Below are positions 24,904-34,103 of a DNA stretch of 64,000 nt, in pieces; positions within the stretch are counted from its first letter, which is position 1; each line of letters starts with the position of its first letter. The notes beneath the pieces are model-generated. The model did not search any database, had not been told where the DNA came from, and worked only from the letters and a program-made list of their open reading frames with translations. Made by a program: the position numbers and the translations under genes. Source of the DNA: Empedobacter falsenii (GTDB lineage: Bacteria; Bacteroidota; Bacteroidia; Flavobacteriales; Weeksellaceae); contig NZ_CP040908.1 of NCBI RefSeq assembly GCF_013488205.1, positions 248,001 through 312,000 of the forward strand, read 5' to 3'.

Positions 24904-25479
24904 TTATCGAGGTGTTCCCCAACCCCAAGGTGCTGGCGGAGTTTCAATTTCTTTTGTCAAGTCAAAATAGACGTTGAAAGGTGTTTTAGAACCTGCTTTT
25001 TGCAAATTGTAACTAAACGTTTTATCATCCAAGGTAATCCACCAAATATTTGTCGAAGCATAATCTATTAATCTTGCAGTTTCTTGATCAGCAGGAAACA
25101 TCTGGAAATCTTTGAAACCATAATTTGTATTTATTCCTCCATAAAATGTAATTGTTTCCGAAGTTCCATTTTCGTGATGATGATCGTGTTTTAGCGTGAT
25201 GATTCCATCTTTTTTAGTCAAAATCCACGTTCTCGAATAATTATCACCAACATTGAACGGAATTTTAATTTCGTTTGTTGAACAACTTTTTACATGCATG
25301 GTTAATTTTTTACCTGCAAAATCATCGCGCGTAATATGTTCAGGCAATTTTCCTTCGTAAGCTTTACCGCAATGTTTTTCGAGATTTTTCCAGAATATTT
25401 CTGAAGGTTTTTCAGTTTGTGCAAAAAGTGAAGAACAACCAATTAAAACGAATCCAAGTTGTAAACATTTTTTAATCAT
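24904..25479 (-). CDS. Hypothetical exported protein
   Basis: This 191-residue protein has a signal peptide ending in SSLFAQ (about residue 21). A Cys lies at residue 15 (IGCSS), but its position inside the hydrophobic core and the later AQ site argue against lipidation. The body contains KHCGKAYEGKLPEHI, a HDHHHENG histidine cluster and WWITLDDKTFSYNL. I know of similar unnamed proteins in Flavobacteriia but no function. It is convergent with the preceding gene. Confidence 0.65.
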   Translation of the reverse strand: MIKKCLQLGFVLIGCSSLFAQTEKPSEIFWKNLEKHCGKAYEGKLPEHITRDDFAGKKLTMHVKSCSTNEIKIPFNVGDNYSRTWILTKKDGIITLKHDHHHENGTSETITFYGGINTNYGFKDFQMFPADQETARLIDYASTNIWWITLDDKTFSYNLQKAGSKTPFNVYFDLTKEIETPPAPWGWGTPR

Positions 25480-25575
25480 AATCAGTAATAAAAATTATTC
25501 AATAATGATTTAAAGATAATATTTTAAAAATGATTAAGCATTAGTTTATTAGTTTGAAGAATAAGACTAACAAAA

Positions 25576-25604
25576 AAGCCCTCGCTTGTTCAGGGCGAGG
25601 GCAT
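25576..25604 (-). terminator. Strong terminator after ahcY
   Basis: GC-rich stem GCCCTCGC / GCGAGGGC with an 8-base loop and, on the minus strand, a T run (A run 25572-25577). It lies 53 bp beyond the ahcY stop. Confidence 0.85.
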
Positions 25605-25656
25605 ATAGTTAAGTGCTTTTTTCTTTTTTCAAATAAAAATTTTGAATTAAAATTAA

Positions 25657-26970
25657 TTAATATCTATAATATTCTGGTTTAAATGGTCCTTCAACCGTTA
25701 CACCAATGTATTCTGCTTGTTCTTGAGATAAAACTTCTAATTCTACTCCTAATTTAGCTAAATGCAATTCTGCAACTTTTTCATCTAAATGCTTAGGCAA
25801 AGTATATACTTCGTTTTTGTAAGCTGATGAATTTGTCCACAATTCGATTTGAGCTAAAGTTTGGTTAGAGAAAGAGTTTGACATCACAAAAGAAGGGTGT
25901 CCTGTTGCACAACCTAAGTTAACTAAACGTCCTTCAGCCAAAATGATGATGTCATTTCCGTTGATGTTGTATTTGTCAACTTGTGGTTTAATTTCTTCTT
26001 TCGTGTTTCCGTAGTTTCCGTTTAACCAAGCCATATCGATTTCGTTATCGAAGTGACCAATGTTACACACAACTACTTTGTCTTTCATTTTCTCGAAATG
26101 CTCTGCACGTACAATTCCAAAGTTACCAGTAGTCGTAATTACGATATCAGCGTTTGCAACCACTGTATCTAATTTTTTTACTTCGTAACCTTCCATAGAT
26201 GCTTGTAAAGCACAAATAGGGTCGATTTCTGTTACTGTAACAATTGCTCCAGCACCGCGGAAAGAAGCCGCTGTACCTTTACCAACATCACCAAATCCAC
26301 AAACTACAACACGTTTACCAGCGATCATCAGGTCAGTAGCACGTTTGATAGCATCTACTGCAGATTCGCGACATCCGTATTTGTTGTCGAATTTAGATTT
26401 TGTTACAGAATCATTTACGTTAATTGCAGGCATAGGCAATGTACCTTTCTCCATTCTTTCGTAAAGACGGTGTACACCCGTAGTTGTTTCTTCTGATAAT
26501 CCTTTGATCTCAGCAACCAATTCTGGGTAACGATCAATCACCATATTCGTTAAGTCTCCACCATCATCCAAAATCATGTTTAATGGTTTACGATCTTCTC
26601 CGAAGAATAATGTTTGCTCGATACACCAATCGAATTCCTCTTCGTTCATCCCTTTCCAAGCATACACAGGAATCCCAGCAGCAGCAATTGCAGCCGCAGC
26701 GTGATCTTGTGTAGAGAAAATATTACATGACGACCATGTAACATCAGCTCCTAAAGCAACCAACGTTTCGATAAGAACTGCAGTTTGGATTGTCATGTGT
26801 AGACAACCTGCAATGCGAGCACCTTTCAAAGGTTGAGCAGCTTTGTACTCTTCACGGATAGCCATCAACCCAGGCATTTCTGCCTCAGCCAACGTAATTT
26901 CCTTTCTTCCCCACTCAGCTAAAGAAATATCTTTAACTTTGTATGGAATGTATTGCGTTTTTGTATCCAT
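25657..26970 (-). CDS. ahcY: Adenosylhomocysteinase
   Basis: This 437-residue cytoplasmic enzyme splits S-adenosylhomocysteine into adenosine and homocysteine, removing the product inhibitor of methyltransferases. Visible signatures: [15 protein letters not shown] and [18 protein letters not shown] (substrate site), [13 protein letters not shown] (catalytic Lys/Asp), the NAD-binding [18 protein letters not shown], and the C-terminal KPEYYRY, which reaches the neighbouring subunit's NAD. An extra TTG codon precedes the ATG; 26970 is the natural start. No SAH or SAM riboswitch is visible in the 74-bp leader; a candidate -7 box (TAAATTTG) lies at 27015-27022. Confidence 0.98.
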   Translation of the reverse strand: MDTKTQYIPYKVKDISLAEWGRKEITLAEAEMPGLMAIREEYKAAQPLKGARIAGCLHMTIQTAVLIETLVALGADVTWSSCNIFSTQDHAAAAIAAAGIPVYAWKGMNEEEFDWCIEQTLFFGEDRKPLNMILDDGGDLTNMVIDRYPELVAEIKGLSEETTTGVHRLYERMEKGTLPMPAINVNDSVTKSKFDNKYGCRESAVDAIKRATDLMIAGKRVVVCGFGDVGKGTAASFRGAGAIVTVTEIDPICALQASMEGYEVKKLDTVVANADIVITTTGNFGIVRAEHFEKMKDKVVVCNIGHFDNEIDMAWLNGNYGNTKEEIKPQVDKYNINGNDIIILAEGRLVNLGCATGHPSFVMSNSFSNQTLAQIELWTNSSAYKNEVYTLPKHLDEKVAELHLAKLGVELEVLSQEQAEYIGVTVEGPFKPEYYRY

Positions 26971-27014
26971 CAATTGATATATTTAACTAACTTTTTTTTA
27001 AAGTTTATAAGGAA

Positions 27015-27022
27015 CAAATTTA
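27015..27022 (-). promoter_or_regulatory. Candidate -7 box (TAAATTTG) of ahcY
   Basis: TAAATTTG on the minus strand matches TAnnTTTG; it lies 44 bp upstream of the ahcY ATG in the 74-bp divergent gap with the phosphopantetheinyl transferase gene. Confidence 0.4.
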
Positions 27023-27044
27023 CAAACAAATTTCGATTAATAAA

Positions 27045-27674
27045 ATGCCCGTTATCGATTATATTAACGATTTTAAACATACCCGCATTATTACGTGGAA
27101 TGTAACAGAATCGAATGAAGAATTATTAGAATATCTTCATTTAGAGGAGTATAGGATGGAAAAATATAATAATCTTCGACCTAAACAGGCCAGAGAATAT
27201 CTTGGTTTGCGCGCTTGTCTAAAGAAATTGGACTTGGATTATGATGTAAATTATGACGAACGTGGAAAACCTTTTTTACCTACAAATAAAGAAATTTCTA
27301 TCACACATTCTTATGGATTGGTTTCTGTTGGTGTGAGCGAATATAATATTGGGATTGATATTGAATTGGCTCGTCCAAAAAAAATCCTAAATATTAAACA
27401 CAAGTTTGCCCGTCCAGATGAAATAGCTTGGATTCCTCAAGAGCACGAGACTGAATATCTGCATATAATTTGGGGAATGAAAGAAGGTTTGTACAAGTTG
27501 AATGGTGGTAATCTTTGGAATTTTTTGAATCATTATCGTGCAGAAGAATTTGAATTAGTAGAGAATAAACAATTTATTTGTTGGATTTCGGACGATGTGA
27601 AATCTCGTAAATATCATGCATTCTATAAAATGATTGGTGAATATTATTTGGTTTGGGTGTTGGATTATGAATAA
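27045..27674 (+). CDS. 4'-phosphopantetheinyl transferase superfamily protein
   Basis: This 209-residue protein has the Sfp-type motifs: GKPFL, then ISITHSYGLVSVGVS, VGIDIE-like NIGIDIELARP (metal-binding Asp and Glu) and IIWGMKEGLYKLNGG (the W-x-x-KE-x-x-YK motif). It attaches the phosphopantetheine arm of CoA to carrier proteins. The substrate could be the fatty-acid ACP or a secondary-metabolite carrier; no such synthase lies in the window. It is divergent from ahcY. Confidence 0.88.
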   Translation: MPVIDYINDFKHTRIITWNVTESNEELLEYLHLEEYRMEKYNNLRPKQAREYLGLRACLKKLDLDYDVNYDERGKPFLPTNKEISITHSYGLVSVGVSEYNIGIDIELARPKKILNIKHKFARPDEIAWIPQEHETEYLHIIWGMKEGLYKLNGGNLWNFLNHYRAEEFELVENKQFICWISDDVKSRKYHAFYKMIGEYYLVWVLDYE

Positions 27675-27740
27675 GTAAAAGTTAGAAATTAGAATTACGA
27701 ATTTAGATTTTTGATTTACGATTTAGAAAGAATTATTTTT

Positions 27741-27779
27741 AACTCACAACTCACAACTCACAACTCACAACTCACAACT
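27741..27779 (+). repeat. Heptanucleotide tandem repeat (AACTCAC)x5.6 upstream of pnuC
   Basis: Five perfect copies of AACTCAC plus AACT end five bases before the pnuC ATG. Upstream of it (27675-27735) is a low-complexity stretch of variants of TTAGAATTACGAATTTAG. Confidence 0.92.
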
Positions 27780-27784
27780 TAAGA

Positions 27785-28468
27785 ATGAACGATTTTATTG
27801 ATTACATCCTTGCGCCTTACAAAACTTATTCTACACTGAATATTTTACTTGAAATAATAGCAACATTGTTCGGAATTATTTCGGTTTATTATACCTATAA
27901 ACGCAATATTTGGGTTTATCCAACTACAATTATTTCAACATTTATTTTCATTTATTTATTTTTTAATTGGGGATTATATGGTGAAACAATTATTAATGTT
28001 TACTATACTTCAATGGCGATTTATGGTTGGGTTTTGTGGCAAAAAAATCTCGAAGCCGATCATAAACATGTAGATGTTTCGTGGGCAACGAAGAGAGAGT
28101 ATCTGTACGCAACGTTACTTTTCGCGTTGAGTTTTATCTTTATTTTGACGATTTATTATTTCCGTCCAGTCATTCAAAACGGGTTTGATGTTAATTTTAT
28201 CAATCAATGCAAATTACATTATACCAAAATTGATTTTGTAGACGCTTCGACGACCGCTATCTTTTTGATTGGAATGTGGATGATGGCGCGACGAAAAATT
28301 GATAACTGGTATTTCTGGATTATCGGCGATTTAATCATGATTCCATTAATGATTTACAAAGGAGCAGTTATCACTTCGGTGCAATATATTGTCTTGTTGA
28401 TTTTATCATTTATCGGATTAATCGATTGGATAAAATCAGCCAAAAATTCACAGAAAATAGTGAGCTAA
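27785..28468 (+). CDS. pnuC: Nicotinamide riboside/mononucleotide transporter PnuC
   Basis: This 227-residue inner-membrane protein has about seven helices and the family's conserved segments: LEIIATLFGIISVYYTYK, NWGLYGETIINVYYTSMAIYGW in parts, and a C-terminal DWIKSAKNSQK tail. PnuC proteins take up NAD precursors by facilitated diffusion, driven by intracellular phosphorylation. A central insertion (RPVIQNGFDVNFINQCKLHY) is somewhat long. The start codon follows directly after a heptamer repeat tract, which may affect expression. Specificity (nicotinamide riboside versus another vitamin) cannot be read. Confidence 0.88.
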   Translation: MNDFIDYILAPYKTYSTLNILLEIIATLFGIISVYYTYKRNIWVYPTTIISTFIFIYLFFNWGLYGETIINVYYTSMAIYGWVLWQKNLEADHKHVDVSWATKREYLYATLLFALSFIFILTIYYFRPVIQNGFDVNFINQCKLHYTKIDFVDASTTAIFLIGMWMMARRKIDNWYFWIIGDLIMIPLMIYKGAVITSVQYIVLLILSFIGLIDWIKSAKNSQKIVS

Positions 28469-28535
28469 GAAATAATTTAAAATTAGTATTTTAGCCTTGT
28501 AAATTGAATTTGAAAAACCTATAAAAATTACGAAT

Positions 28536-29240
28536 ATGGAAAATCAACACGTATATCAACAAAACCAATTGGTTGCACAGGCAACAAGCGTAGAAAGGGC
28601 AAATTTCTATAAACATACTTACGGACACGTTGCTGGAGGAGTTTTGGTATTTGTTTTAATCGAATCTTTGATGTTAAAATCAGAAGCATTAGTCAGCTTT
28701 ATGTTAAGTTTAACTTCTGGATATCTTTGGCTTATTTTATTAGCAGGTTTCATGGGAATTACATGGGTTGCACAAAAAATGGCGTACGGATCGATTTCAA
28801 AATCTAAACAATATTTAGGCTACTTTTTATACATAGTTGCAGAAGCTTTAATCTTTGTGCCAATGCTGTACATTGCATTATATTATGGCGGAACTTATGT
28901 GATAAAACAAGCGGCCGTTGTAACAGGTGGATTATTTGTAGGATTATCGGCTATTGTATTTTTAACAAAAGCAGATTTCTCTATTTTACGAGGAGCATTA
29001 ACTATAGGATTTTTCTTAGCAATTGGATTGATTATTGCAGGAATGTTATTCGGGTTCGATTTAGGATTATGGTTCTCAGTTGGAATGTGTGCCTTGGCTG
29101 GAGGAGCAATTTTGTACAACACTCACCAATTAAAATATGAGTTCGGAACACAACAATATGTTGCAGCGGCATTGTCGTTATTTGCTTCATTAATGTTATT
29201 GTTTTGGTATATTTTGAGAATTTTTATGAGTAGAGATTAA
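28536..29240 (+). CDS. Bax inhibitor-1/YccA family membrane protein
   Basis: This 234-residue protein has seven hydrophobic helices. The family pattern is visible: FYKHTYGHVAGGVLVFVLIE at the first helix, an ITWVAQKMA loop, GGLFVGLSAIVFLTKADFS in the middle, and ALSLFASLMLLFWYILRIF at the last helix. The typical acidic pair of the final helices is weakly conserved (LKYEFG). Related proteins are calcium-leak channels; the bacterial role is unclear. It is a single plus-strand gene between terminators. Confidence 0.88.
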   Translation: MENQHVYQQNQLVAQATSVERANFYKHTYGHVAGGVLVFVLIESLMLKSEALVSFMLSLTSGYLWLILLAGFMGITWVAQKMAYGSISKSKQYLGYFLYIVAEALIFVPMLYIALYYGGTYVIKQAAVVTGGLFVGLSAIVFLTKADFSILRGALTIGFFLAIGLIIAGMLFGFDLGLWFSVGMCALAGGAILYNTHQLKYEFGTQQYVAAALSLFASLMLLFWYILRIFMSRD

Positions 29241-29269
29241 TCATTAAGAAACAATAAATTTGTATATTG

Positions 29270-29298
29270 AACCGTAGCATTTTTGTTGCGGTTTTTTT
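29270..29298 (+). terminator. Terminator after the BI-1 gene
   Basis: Stem AACCGTAGCA / TTGCGGTT (one G-T pair) with a T run, 29 bp after the stop. Confidence 0.75.
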
Positions 29299-29310
29299 AT
29301 TTAAAATACT

Positions 29311-30027
29311 ATGACAGATAAAGAAAAGGAAGACGATAGAATACAATCTCCGTTTCGACCAAAAGATTGGAACGAGATTAGAATAAATGATTCTTGGGCG
29401 TTGTTCAAGATTATGGCAGAATTTGTAAATGGTTACGAAGTAATGTCTAAAATAGGACCATGTGTGTCTATTTTTGGTTCGGCACGTACTTCTCCAGATC
29501 ATCCATATTATGCATTAGCAGAAGACATTGCATACCGATTAACGCAGATTGGTTTTGGAGTAATTACTGGTGGAGGTCCTGCAATTATGGAAGCTGCAAA
29601 CAAAGGAGCGCAAAAGGGTGGAGGAACTTCTGTTGGATTGGGAATTACATTGCCTTTTGAAACAGAATTGAACAAATATATCGACCGCGAGTATGAAATT
29701 AATTTTGATTATTTCTTTGCACGAAAAGTAATGTTTGTGAAATATTCGCAAGGATTTATCGGAATGCCAGGAGGTTTCGGAACGTTAGACGAATTATTTG
29801 AGTCGATGACATTGGTACAAACGAAGAAAACAGGTCGTTTCCCAATTGTGTTAGTTGGAACTGAATATTGGTCAGGTTTAATCGATTGGATCAAAGAAAC
29901 AGTTTTGAGAGAAGGTTATATTTCTGAGAAAGATTTGGATCTTTTCCGTTTGGTTGATACAGCGGAAGAAGCCGTTGCTCATATCGAGAATTTCTACGAA
30001 AAATATAATATTAAGCTTAATTTTTAA
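29311..30027 (+). CDS. LOG family nucleotide phosphoribohydrolase (TIGR00730)
   Basis: This 238-residue cytoplasmic protein has the LOG/lysine-decarboxylase-like signatures SIFGSARTSP, GGGPAIMEAANKGA and PGGFGTLDELFE (PGGxGTxxE). Characterised members split cytokinin riboside monophosphates or purine nucleotides to free base and ribose phosphate; old databases mislabel them as lysine decarboxylases. An N-terminal extension of about 55 polar residues is present. It lies just after the BI-1 terminator and has its own terminator. Confidence 0.9.
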   Translation: MTDKEKEDDRIQSPFRPKDWNEIRINDSWALFKIMAEFVNGYEVMSKIGPCVSIFGSARTSPDHPYYALAEDIAYRLTQIGFGVITGGGPAIMEAANKGAQKGGGTSVGLGITLPFETELNKYIDREYEINFDYFFARKVMFVKYSQGFIGMPGGFGTLDELFESMTLVQTKKTGRFPIVLVGTEYWSGLIDWIKETVLREGYISEKDLDLFRLVDTAEEAVAHIENFYEKYNIKLNF

Positions 30028-30033
30028 GCAACG

Positions 30034-30063
30034 AAAAACCTCATCATTTGATGAGGTTTTTTT
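30034..30063. terminator. Bidirectional terminator between LOG and sialidase genes
   Basis: Stem AAAAACCTCATCA / TGATGAGGTTTTT with a 2-base loop; flanking A and T runs let it serve both converging genes. Confidence 0.85.
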
Positions 30064-30081
30064 ATGTTTTTATGATTGAAT

Positions 30082-31116
30082 TTATTTTAAATCAACTACT
30101 TCAAAAACCATATCTTGATAATCATCAGCTTCATAAAAAATTCCGACTTTATTTTTTGAGATATTTGTTAAAACGGAATAAGCCGAAGAATTTGGTTCTA
30201 TTGTTTTTATAAAATTCCATGTTTTCGCTTGATCTTTACTTACTTTCAATCCCAAGTTTTGACGATCTTTCGGATCATGCAAATTACTAAACACAATATC
30301 TTTTCCTAAAACCAATGTAGAAGCATTACAAGTTGGATCAATTAATTGTTCTTCCATTTTAGACGTCCACGTTTTTCCTTGATCTTTCGAGATAAATATT
30401 TTTCTGAAACCAGCATTCTGAATACGTGCATTCAACATCCAATCTTTGTTTGGAAGCTGTACAATATTTGTTTCATCCGCTTTTTCCGCAACACTCGAAA
30501 TTCGTTCCCACGTTTTCCCATGATCTTTACTTCCGAATACATAAACACCATCTTTCAATCGAACCAATGTATTCAAAATCCAACCTTCTTTTGTGTATGT
30601 ACCTCGACCAGAAGTAATGAATTTAAAATCTTTTTTCCATTCGGTTGGCGTAATTTGATCTGTAATATCAACAGGTTTTGACCATGTTTCTCCGTTGTCA
30701 GCACTTTTTACAAAATGTAATCTGAATTCATTTTTTGCAATTTTATGATTCATGTAATTGTAAAAAAGATAGATTTCTTTTGTCTTTTCATCCATAACCA
30801 TCGATACATCAGAAGCAGATTCTTGATCAGGAAAATCAACAATTCGTTTGATTTCTGACCATGTTTTTCCTTTGTCATCACTTGTTCTAATTACAATATT
30901 GATATCAGGATTGTAAAGCAAATCGCCACAATTTGGAACACGTTCGTCAATCGCTGCAATCAATGTTCCTTTTGCTGATGTAATAATACTCGGAATGCGA
31001 TAACATTTGACATTCGATTTATTTTTGCTTGTAAATAAAACTTGTTTGTTGGTTTGGGCAAATCCCAGCGTATAAGCGATGGAAAAAAAGGTAAGTAGAA
31101 TTTTCTTTTTTGTCAT
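30082..31116 (-). CDS. Exo-alpha-sialidase (GH33-like, BNR repeats)
   Basis: This 344-residue exported enzyme would release terminal sialic acids from glycans. It has a signal peptide (ending LGFAQ, about residue 20), the CYRIPSI motif that supplies the first arginine, and five Asp-box repeats spread through the propeller (SDDKGKTW, SADNGETW, SKDHGKTW, SKDQGKTW, SKDQAKTW). NSSAYSVLTN and GIFYEADD near the end supply the expected Tyr and Glu. The frame opens at a TTG at 31137; the ATG at 31116 gives the signal peptide and is preferred. It lies at the far end of the SusC-SusD-SusE-amylase arm, behind a terminator. No sialic-acid catabolic genes are in the window. Confidence 0.88.
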   Translation of the reverse strand: MTKKKILLTFFSIAYTLGFAQTNKQVLFTSKNKSNVKCYRIPSIITSAKGTLIAAIDERVPNCGDLLYNPDINIVIRTSDDKGKTWSEIKRIVDFPDQESASDVSMVMDEKTKEIYLFYNYMNHKIAKNEFRLHFVKSADNGETWSKPVDITDQITPTEWKKDFKFITSGRGTYTKEGWILNTLVRLKDGVYVFGSKDHGKTWERISSVAEKADETNIVQLPNKDWMLNARIQNAGFRKIFISKDQGKTWTSKMEEQLIDPTCNASTLVLGKDIVFSNLHDPKDRQNLGLKVSKDQAKTWNFIKTIEPNSSAYSVLTNISKNKVGIFYEADDYQDMVFEVVDLK

Positions 31117-31169
31117 GGTGTGTAAATTAACCGACAAGTTATAGAATTTTCAACGATTTGAGAAAATGA

Positions 31170-31202
31170 AAAAGCCATTAAAACGAATTTTAATGGCTTT
31201 TG
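31170..31202 (-). terminator. Terminator after the T9SS amylase gene
   Basis: Stem AAAAGCCATTAAAA / TTTTAATGGCTTTT with a 4-base loop (CGAA). The same stem recurs before the amylase gene at 34036-34075. Confidence 0.85.
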
Positions 31203-31209
31203 TTTAAAA

Positions 31210-34014
31210 TTAAATTTTAATCAGCTTCGCAGACGATTTTCGATTTTTAGCTTCAATGTCAAGAATGTAAATACCTTTTGGTAATTCCTTGATGTTAAAT
31301 TGATGTATCGCTGAATATTTTCCTGAAAATTCTTTGACCAGTTTTCCTGTTAAATCATAAATTTTTACTTTTTCTGAATTAATATTTAATGAAAAAGAGG
31401 AAAAAACTGGATTTGGAGTGATAGAAATTTTTTCTGAATTAACCTCAATATTATCTGTTGATAAATTCGCTTTTGCATTTCCGAAAATTCTGAATTCACC
31501 TGGATTTAGATTAATTGTAAACGATGAATTTGTATTGGTTACATTCAGCGTTGTTTCGTCCATTAAATTGTACCAATTTCCTACAAATGGAAAAAGTGGC
31601 GCAATTGCTTGAGTACTTGTAGTGAAGTTTGCAATCACAATAACTTCATATAAATCAGACGACGATAATAAATTATTTGTAATCTGAATACGAGGTTTTA
31701 AATCACCAGATGTAATTGTATAATTATCAGTTTCGAAAACTTTGTTGTTTAATTTAAGTCCAATAATTTTTGCCCAAACATCATAAACAGATTTTCTATC
31801 AGTATTTGTTAAATAACCAATTTCGTTTGGAATAGGTTTTGGATTGGTACGGCATCCGTCAGTATTTGTTCCATCTTCGCAATGATTAATCGAATAATCG
31901 TATCCTATTTCTCCGAATTGCCACAACATTTTAGGACCAGGAATCGTAAACAAAACAGCACCCAGAGCTTTTTGTCTTTCTAAAGAAGTTTTTAAATCTT
32001 TTACATTATAAGTTCCTGAAGATGCACCATATTGTAAATTTTTGTACATCATTCTTTCCTCATCATGACTTTCTGCATAGGCAACTAAATGTTTTTTCGT
32101 AAAACCTTTTACAGTATGTTTCAACCAATCAAAGTTACTATCCGAAGCATATCCCATTGTATTCTGATTGAAATTATTTGTCGCTTTTCCCCAAAGCATA
32201 ATTCCTTTGCCTTCGTTAATGCGATAATTCGCCCATTCTGTTTCTTCTTGTGCAGAACCATTATTTCCTAAATGCTCAAAAATGATGTAAGAATTTGGGT
32301 CAATTGTCCATTGCATATCAGCATATTTTTTTAAAATTGCTACACGATCAGCTTGATATCCGTTTGTACAAGCTTCATCTGCAGGTGTACAATTTTGAGT
32401 AAATCCTTTTGTTAAATCCCATCTAAAACCATCAATTTTAAACTCTTCAATCCAATGTTTCAATGTACGTTGTACATAATTTTGAGTTGGCGTTAGTTGA
32501 TGATTTAAATCGTAACCGACATTGTAACTATGTTTTGCGGTTTGATTAACATAAGGATTCGTAGTGGTTGGTTCTCCAAAACCATCTCCATCAGGATCAT
32601 TCATCCACATTCTAACCAACGGAGATCGCCCATAAACGTGATTTAAAGCAACATCCAAAATGATTGAAATTCCATTTTGATGACACAAATCGATGAACTC
32701 TTTCATTTTATCTGCAGGTCCGTAAGCTTTATCCAAAGCAAGATGATAAGCGGTATTATAACCCCAAGAAATATTTCCTTCAAACTCCATTACAGGCATC
32801 ACTTCGATTGCGTTGATGTTTAATTTTTTGAAATAATCAAAATCATCAATTAAAGATTGCCATGTTTTTGTCGAATTGAAATCGCGAACTAATAATTCGT
32901 AAATCATCAAATTCTCTTTATTTGGGCGATTGAAATTTGAAACTTTCCAATTGTATTTTGCTTGATTTGTTTGTAAAACAGAAACTTCAAATTGTTGTCC
33001 AGTAGGATATACAGGCATATTTGGGTAAGTTGCTGCGGTAATATACGGATCATCATAAGGCGATAAAACTAAAGTCGAATAAGGATCGGCAGTTTTGATT
33101 CCATCACTTGTACGATATTGAAACGTATAAATTTCATTAGCTTTGAGATTAGACAATTCAATCCAATATAAATCTTTGTTAGTTGTATCACGATTCATCA
33201 CATATTGATCTGAAAGTTGCCAATTATTGAAACTTCCAATTACATGAATAAACTCTTTTTGTGGTGCGTATAAAACCAAATATGCTTTTGAAAAATCATT
33301 AGCCAAATAATTAATTCCTTCATGCAAATTAGATGGAATAGCTACATCTTTCACTGTTGGTTTGATATTAACTGTAAAAGATTTGCTTATTGTTTGACCA
33401 TTAAAAGTAGCATTTAATGTATAATTCTGATTTTGAGAAATGGTATAATTTTTATCAAAAGTTGTTGAATTATTTAATACATCAATTTGAGTTCCGTTGG
33501 TAGTTAATGTCCAATTAGCAGATTTTGTAGCTGTCGCTTTGATGTTAAAACTTGATCCTGAAGAAACATTTGTAATCGAATTTTCGAGCGGATTAGTTAA
33601 AGTAACTTTAAAAGAACCTACCGAAATAGAAAGATCCGTAGTTTGTTGTTTTCCGTCAGCACTTCTAAAAACAATATTTATTGCAGTAATATTTTTAGAA
33701 GTATCAACTCCATAGAATTGATAAATAGAATTCGGGATTTCTAATTTGTAGGTTGATCCAGAAACGAAAGTTAATTTGGGTTGAGTAGTGTTATTTCCCC
33801 AACTTTCAATTACATTTTCCCATTGCTTTCCGTCAATAGTTACGCCTGTATGCGCATAAATATCTCCCGAATAATTGGCAAGACCTGTTCCTGTTTTATC
33901 AAAGTTTATCACAACAGCTTGGTTTGCTTCGGGCGGTGAAGGTATTGTTGTAATTTGTGCTTTGGTAAAAGATATTACCATTAAAAGCATCAAAATAGAT
34001 AGAATGTTTTTCAT
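31210..34014 (-). CDS. Secreted GH13 alpha-amylase with T9SS sorting domain
   Basis: This 934-residue enzyme has a signal peptide (ending FTKAQ), N-terminal beta-sandwich modules (about 20-220), an E-set/CBM48-like region (about 230-330), a GH13 barrel and a C-terminal type IX sorting domain. Catalytic parts are intact: DVALNHVYG, DGFRWDLTKGF (nucleophile Asp), YIIFEHLGNN (acid Glu) and YAESHDEERM. The last 70 residues (NPVFSSFSLNINSEKVKIYD onwards, ending SAKLIKI) are a T9SS type A signal, so it should be exported to the surface or medium. It follows susE, and starch is its probable substrate. Terminator-like hairpins lie on both sides. Confidence 0.93.
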   Translation of the reverse strand: MKNILSILMLLMVISFTKAQITTIPSPPEANQAVVINFDKTGTGLANYSGDIYAHTGVTIDGKQWENVIESWGNNTTQPKLTFVSGSTYKLEIPNSIYQFYGVDTSKNITAINIVFRSADGKQQTTDLSISVGSFKVTLTNPLENSITNVSSGSSFNIKATATKSANWTLTTNGTQIDVLNNSTTFDKNYTISQNQNYTLNATFNGQTISKSFTVNIKPTVKDVAIPSNLHEGINYLANDFSKAYLVLYAPQKEFIHVIGSFNNWQLSDQYVMNRDTTNKDLYWIELSNLKANEIYTFQYRTSDGIKTADPYSTLVLSPYDDPYITAATYPNMPVYPTGQQFEVSVLQTNQAKYNWKVSNFNRPNKENLMIYELLVRDFNSTKTWQSLIDDFDYFKKLNINAIEVMPVMEFEGNISWGYNTAYHLALDKAYGPADKMKEFIDLCHQNGISIILDVALNHVYGRSPLVRMWMNDPDGDGFGEPTTTNPYVNQTAKHSYNVGYDLNHQLTPTQNYVQRTLKHWIEEFKIDGFRWDLTKGFTQNCTPADEACTNGYQADRVAILKKYADMQWTIDPNSYIIFEHLGNNGSAQEETEWANYRINEGKGIMLWGKATNNFNQNTMGYASDSNFDWLKHTVKGFTKKHLVAYAESHDEERMMYKNLQYGASSGTYNVKDLKTSLERQKALGAVLFTIPGPKMLWQFGEIGYDYSINHCEDGTNTDGCRTNPKPIPNEIGYLTNTDRKSVYDVWAKIIGLKLNNKVFETDNYTITSGDLKPRIQITNNLLSSSDLYEVIVIANFTTSTQAIAPLFPFVGNWYNLMDETTLNVTNTNSSFTINLNPGEFRIFGNAKANLSTDNIEVNSEKISITPNPVFSSFSLNINSEKVKIYDLTGKLVKEFSGKYSAIHQFNIKELPKGIYILDIEAKNRKSSAKLIKI

Positions 34015-34035
34015 GTTTTGTGTGGTTTTAGAAAA

Positions 34036-34075
34036 AAAGCCATTAAAAAACGTAATTGAATTTTAATGGCTTTTA
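34036..34075 (-). terminator. Intercistronic hairpin between susE and the amylase gene
   Basis: AAAGCCATTAAAA pairs with TTTTAATGGCTTT across a loop of about 10 bases and is followed by A/T runs. In the middle of the apparent operon it could reduce read-through into the amylase gene or stabilise the susCDE transcript. Confidence 0.7.
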
Positions 34076-34103
34076 AAAAATTAATTGTTGATGAGAAAAA
34101 ATT

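Noticed and set aside
24883-24905. Hairpin AAAAGAGC...AGCTTTTT after the 24257-24883 gene
   Set aside because: The stem is short and imperfect; I mention it only as a weak possible terminator and do not list it.
26971-27044. Possible SAH or SAM riboswitch upstream of ahcY
   Set aside because: The 74-bp leader is AT-rich without the GC-paired helices of either riboswitch class.
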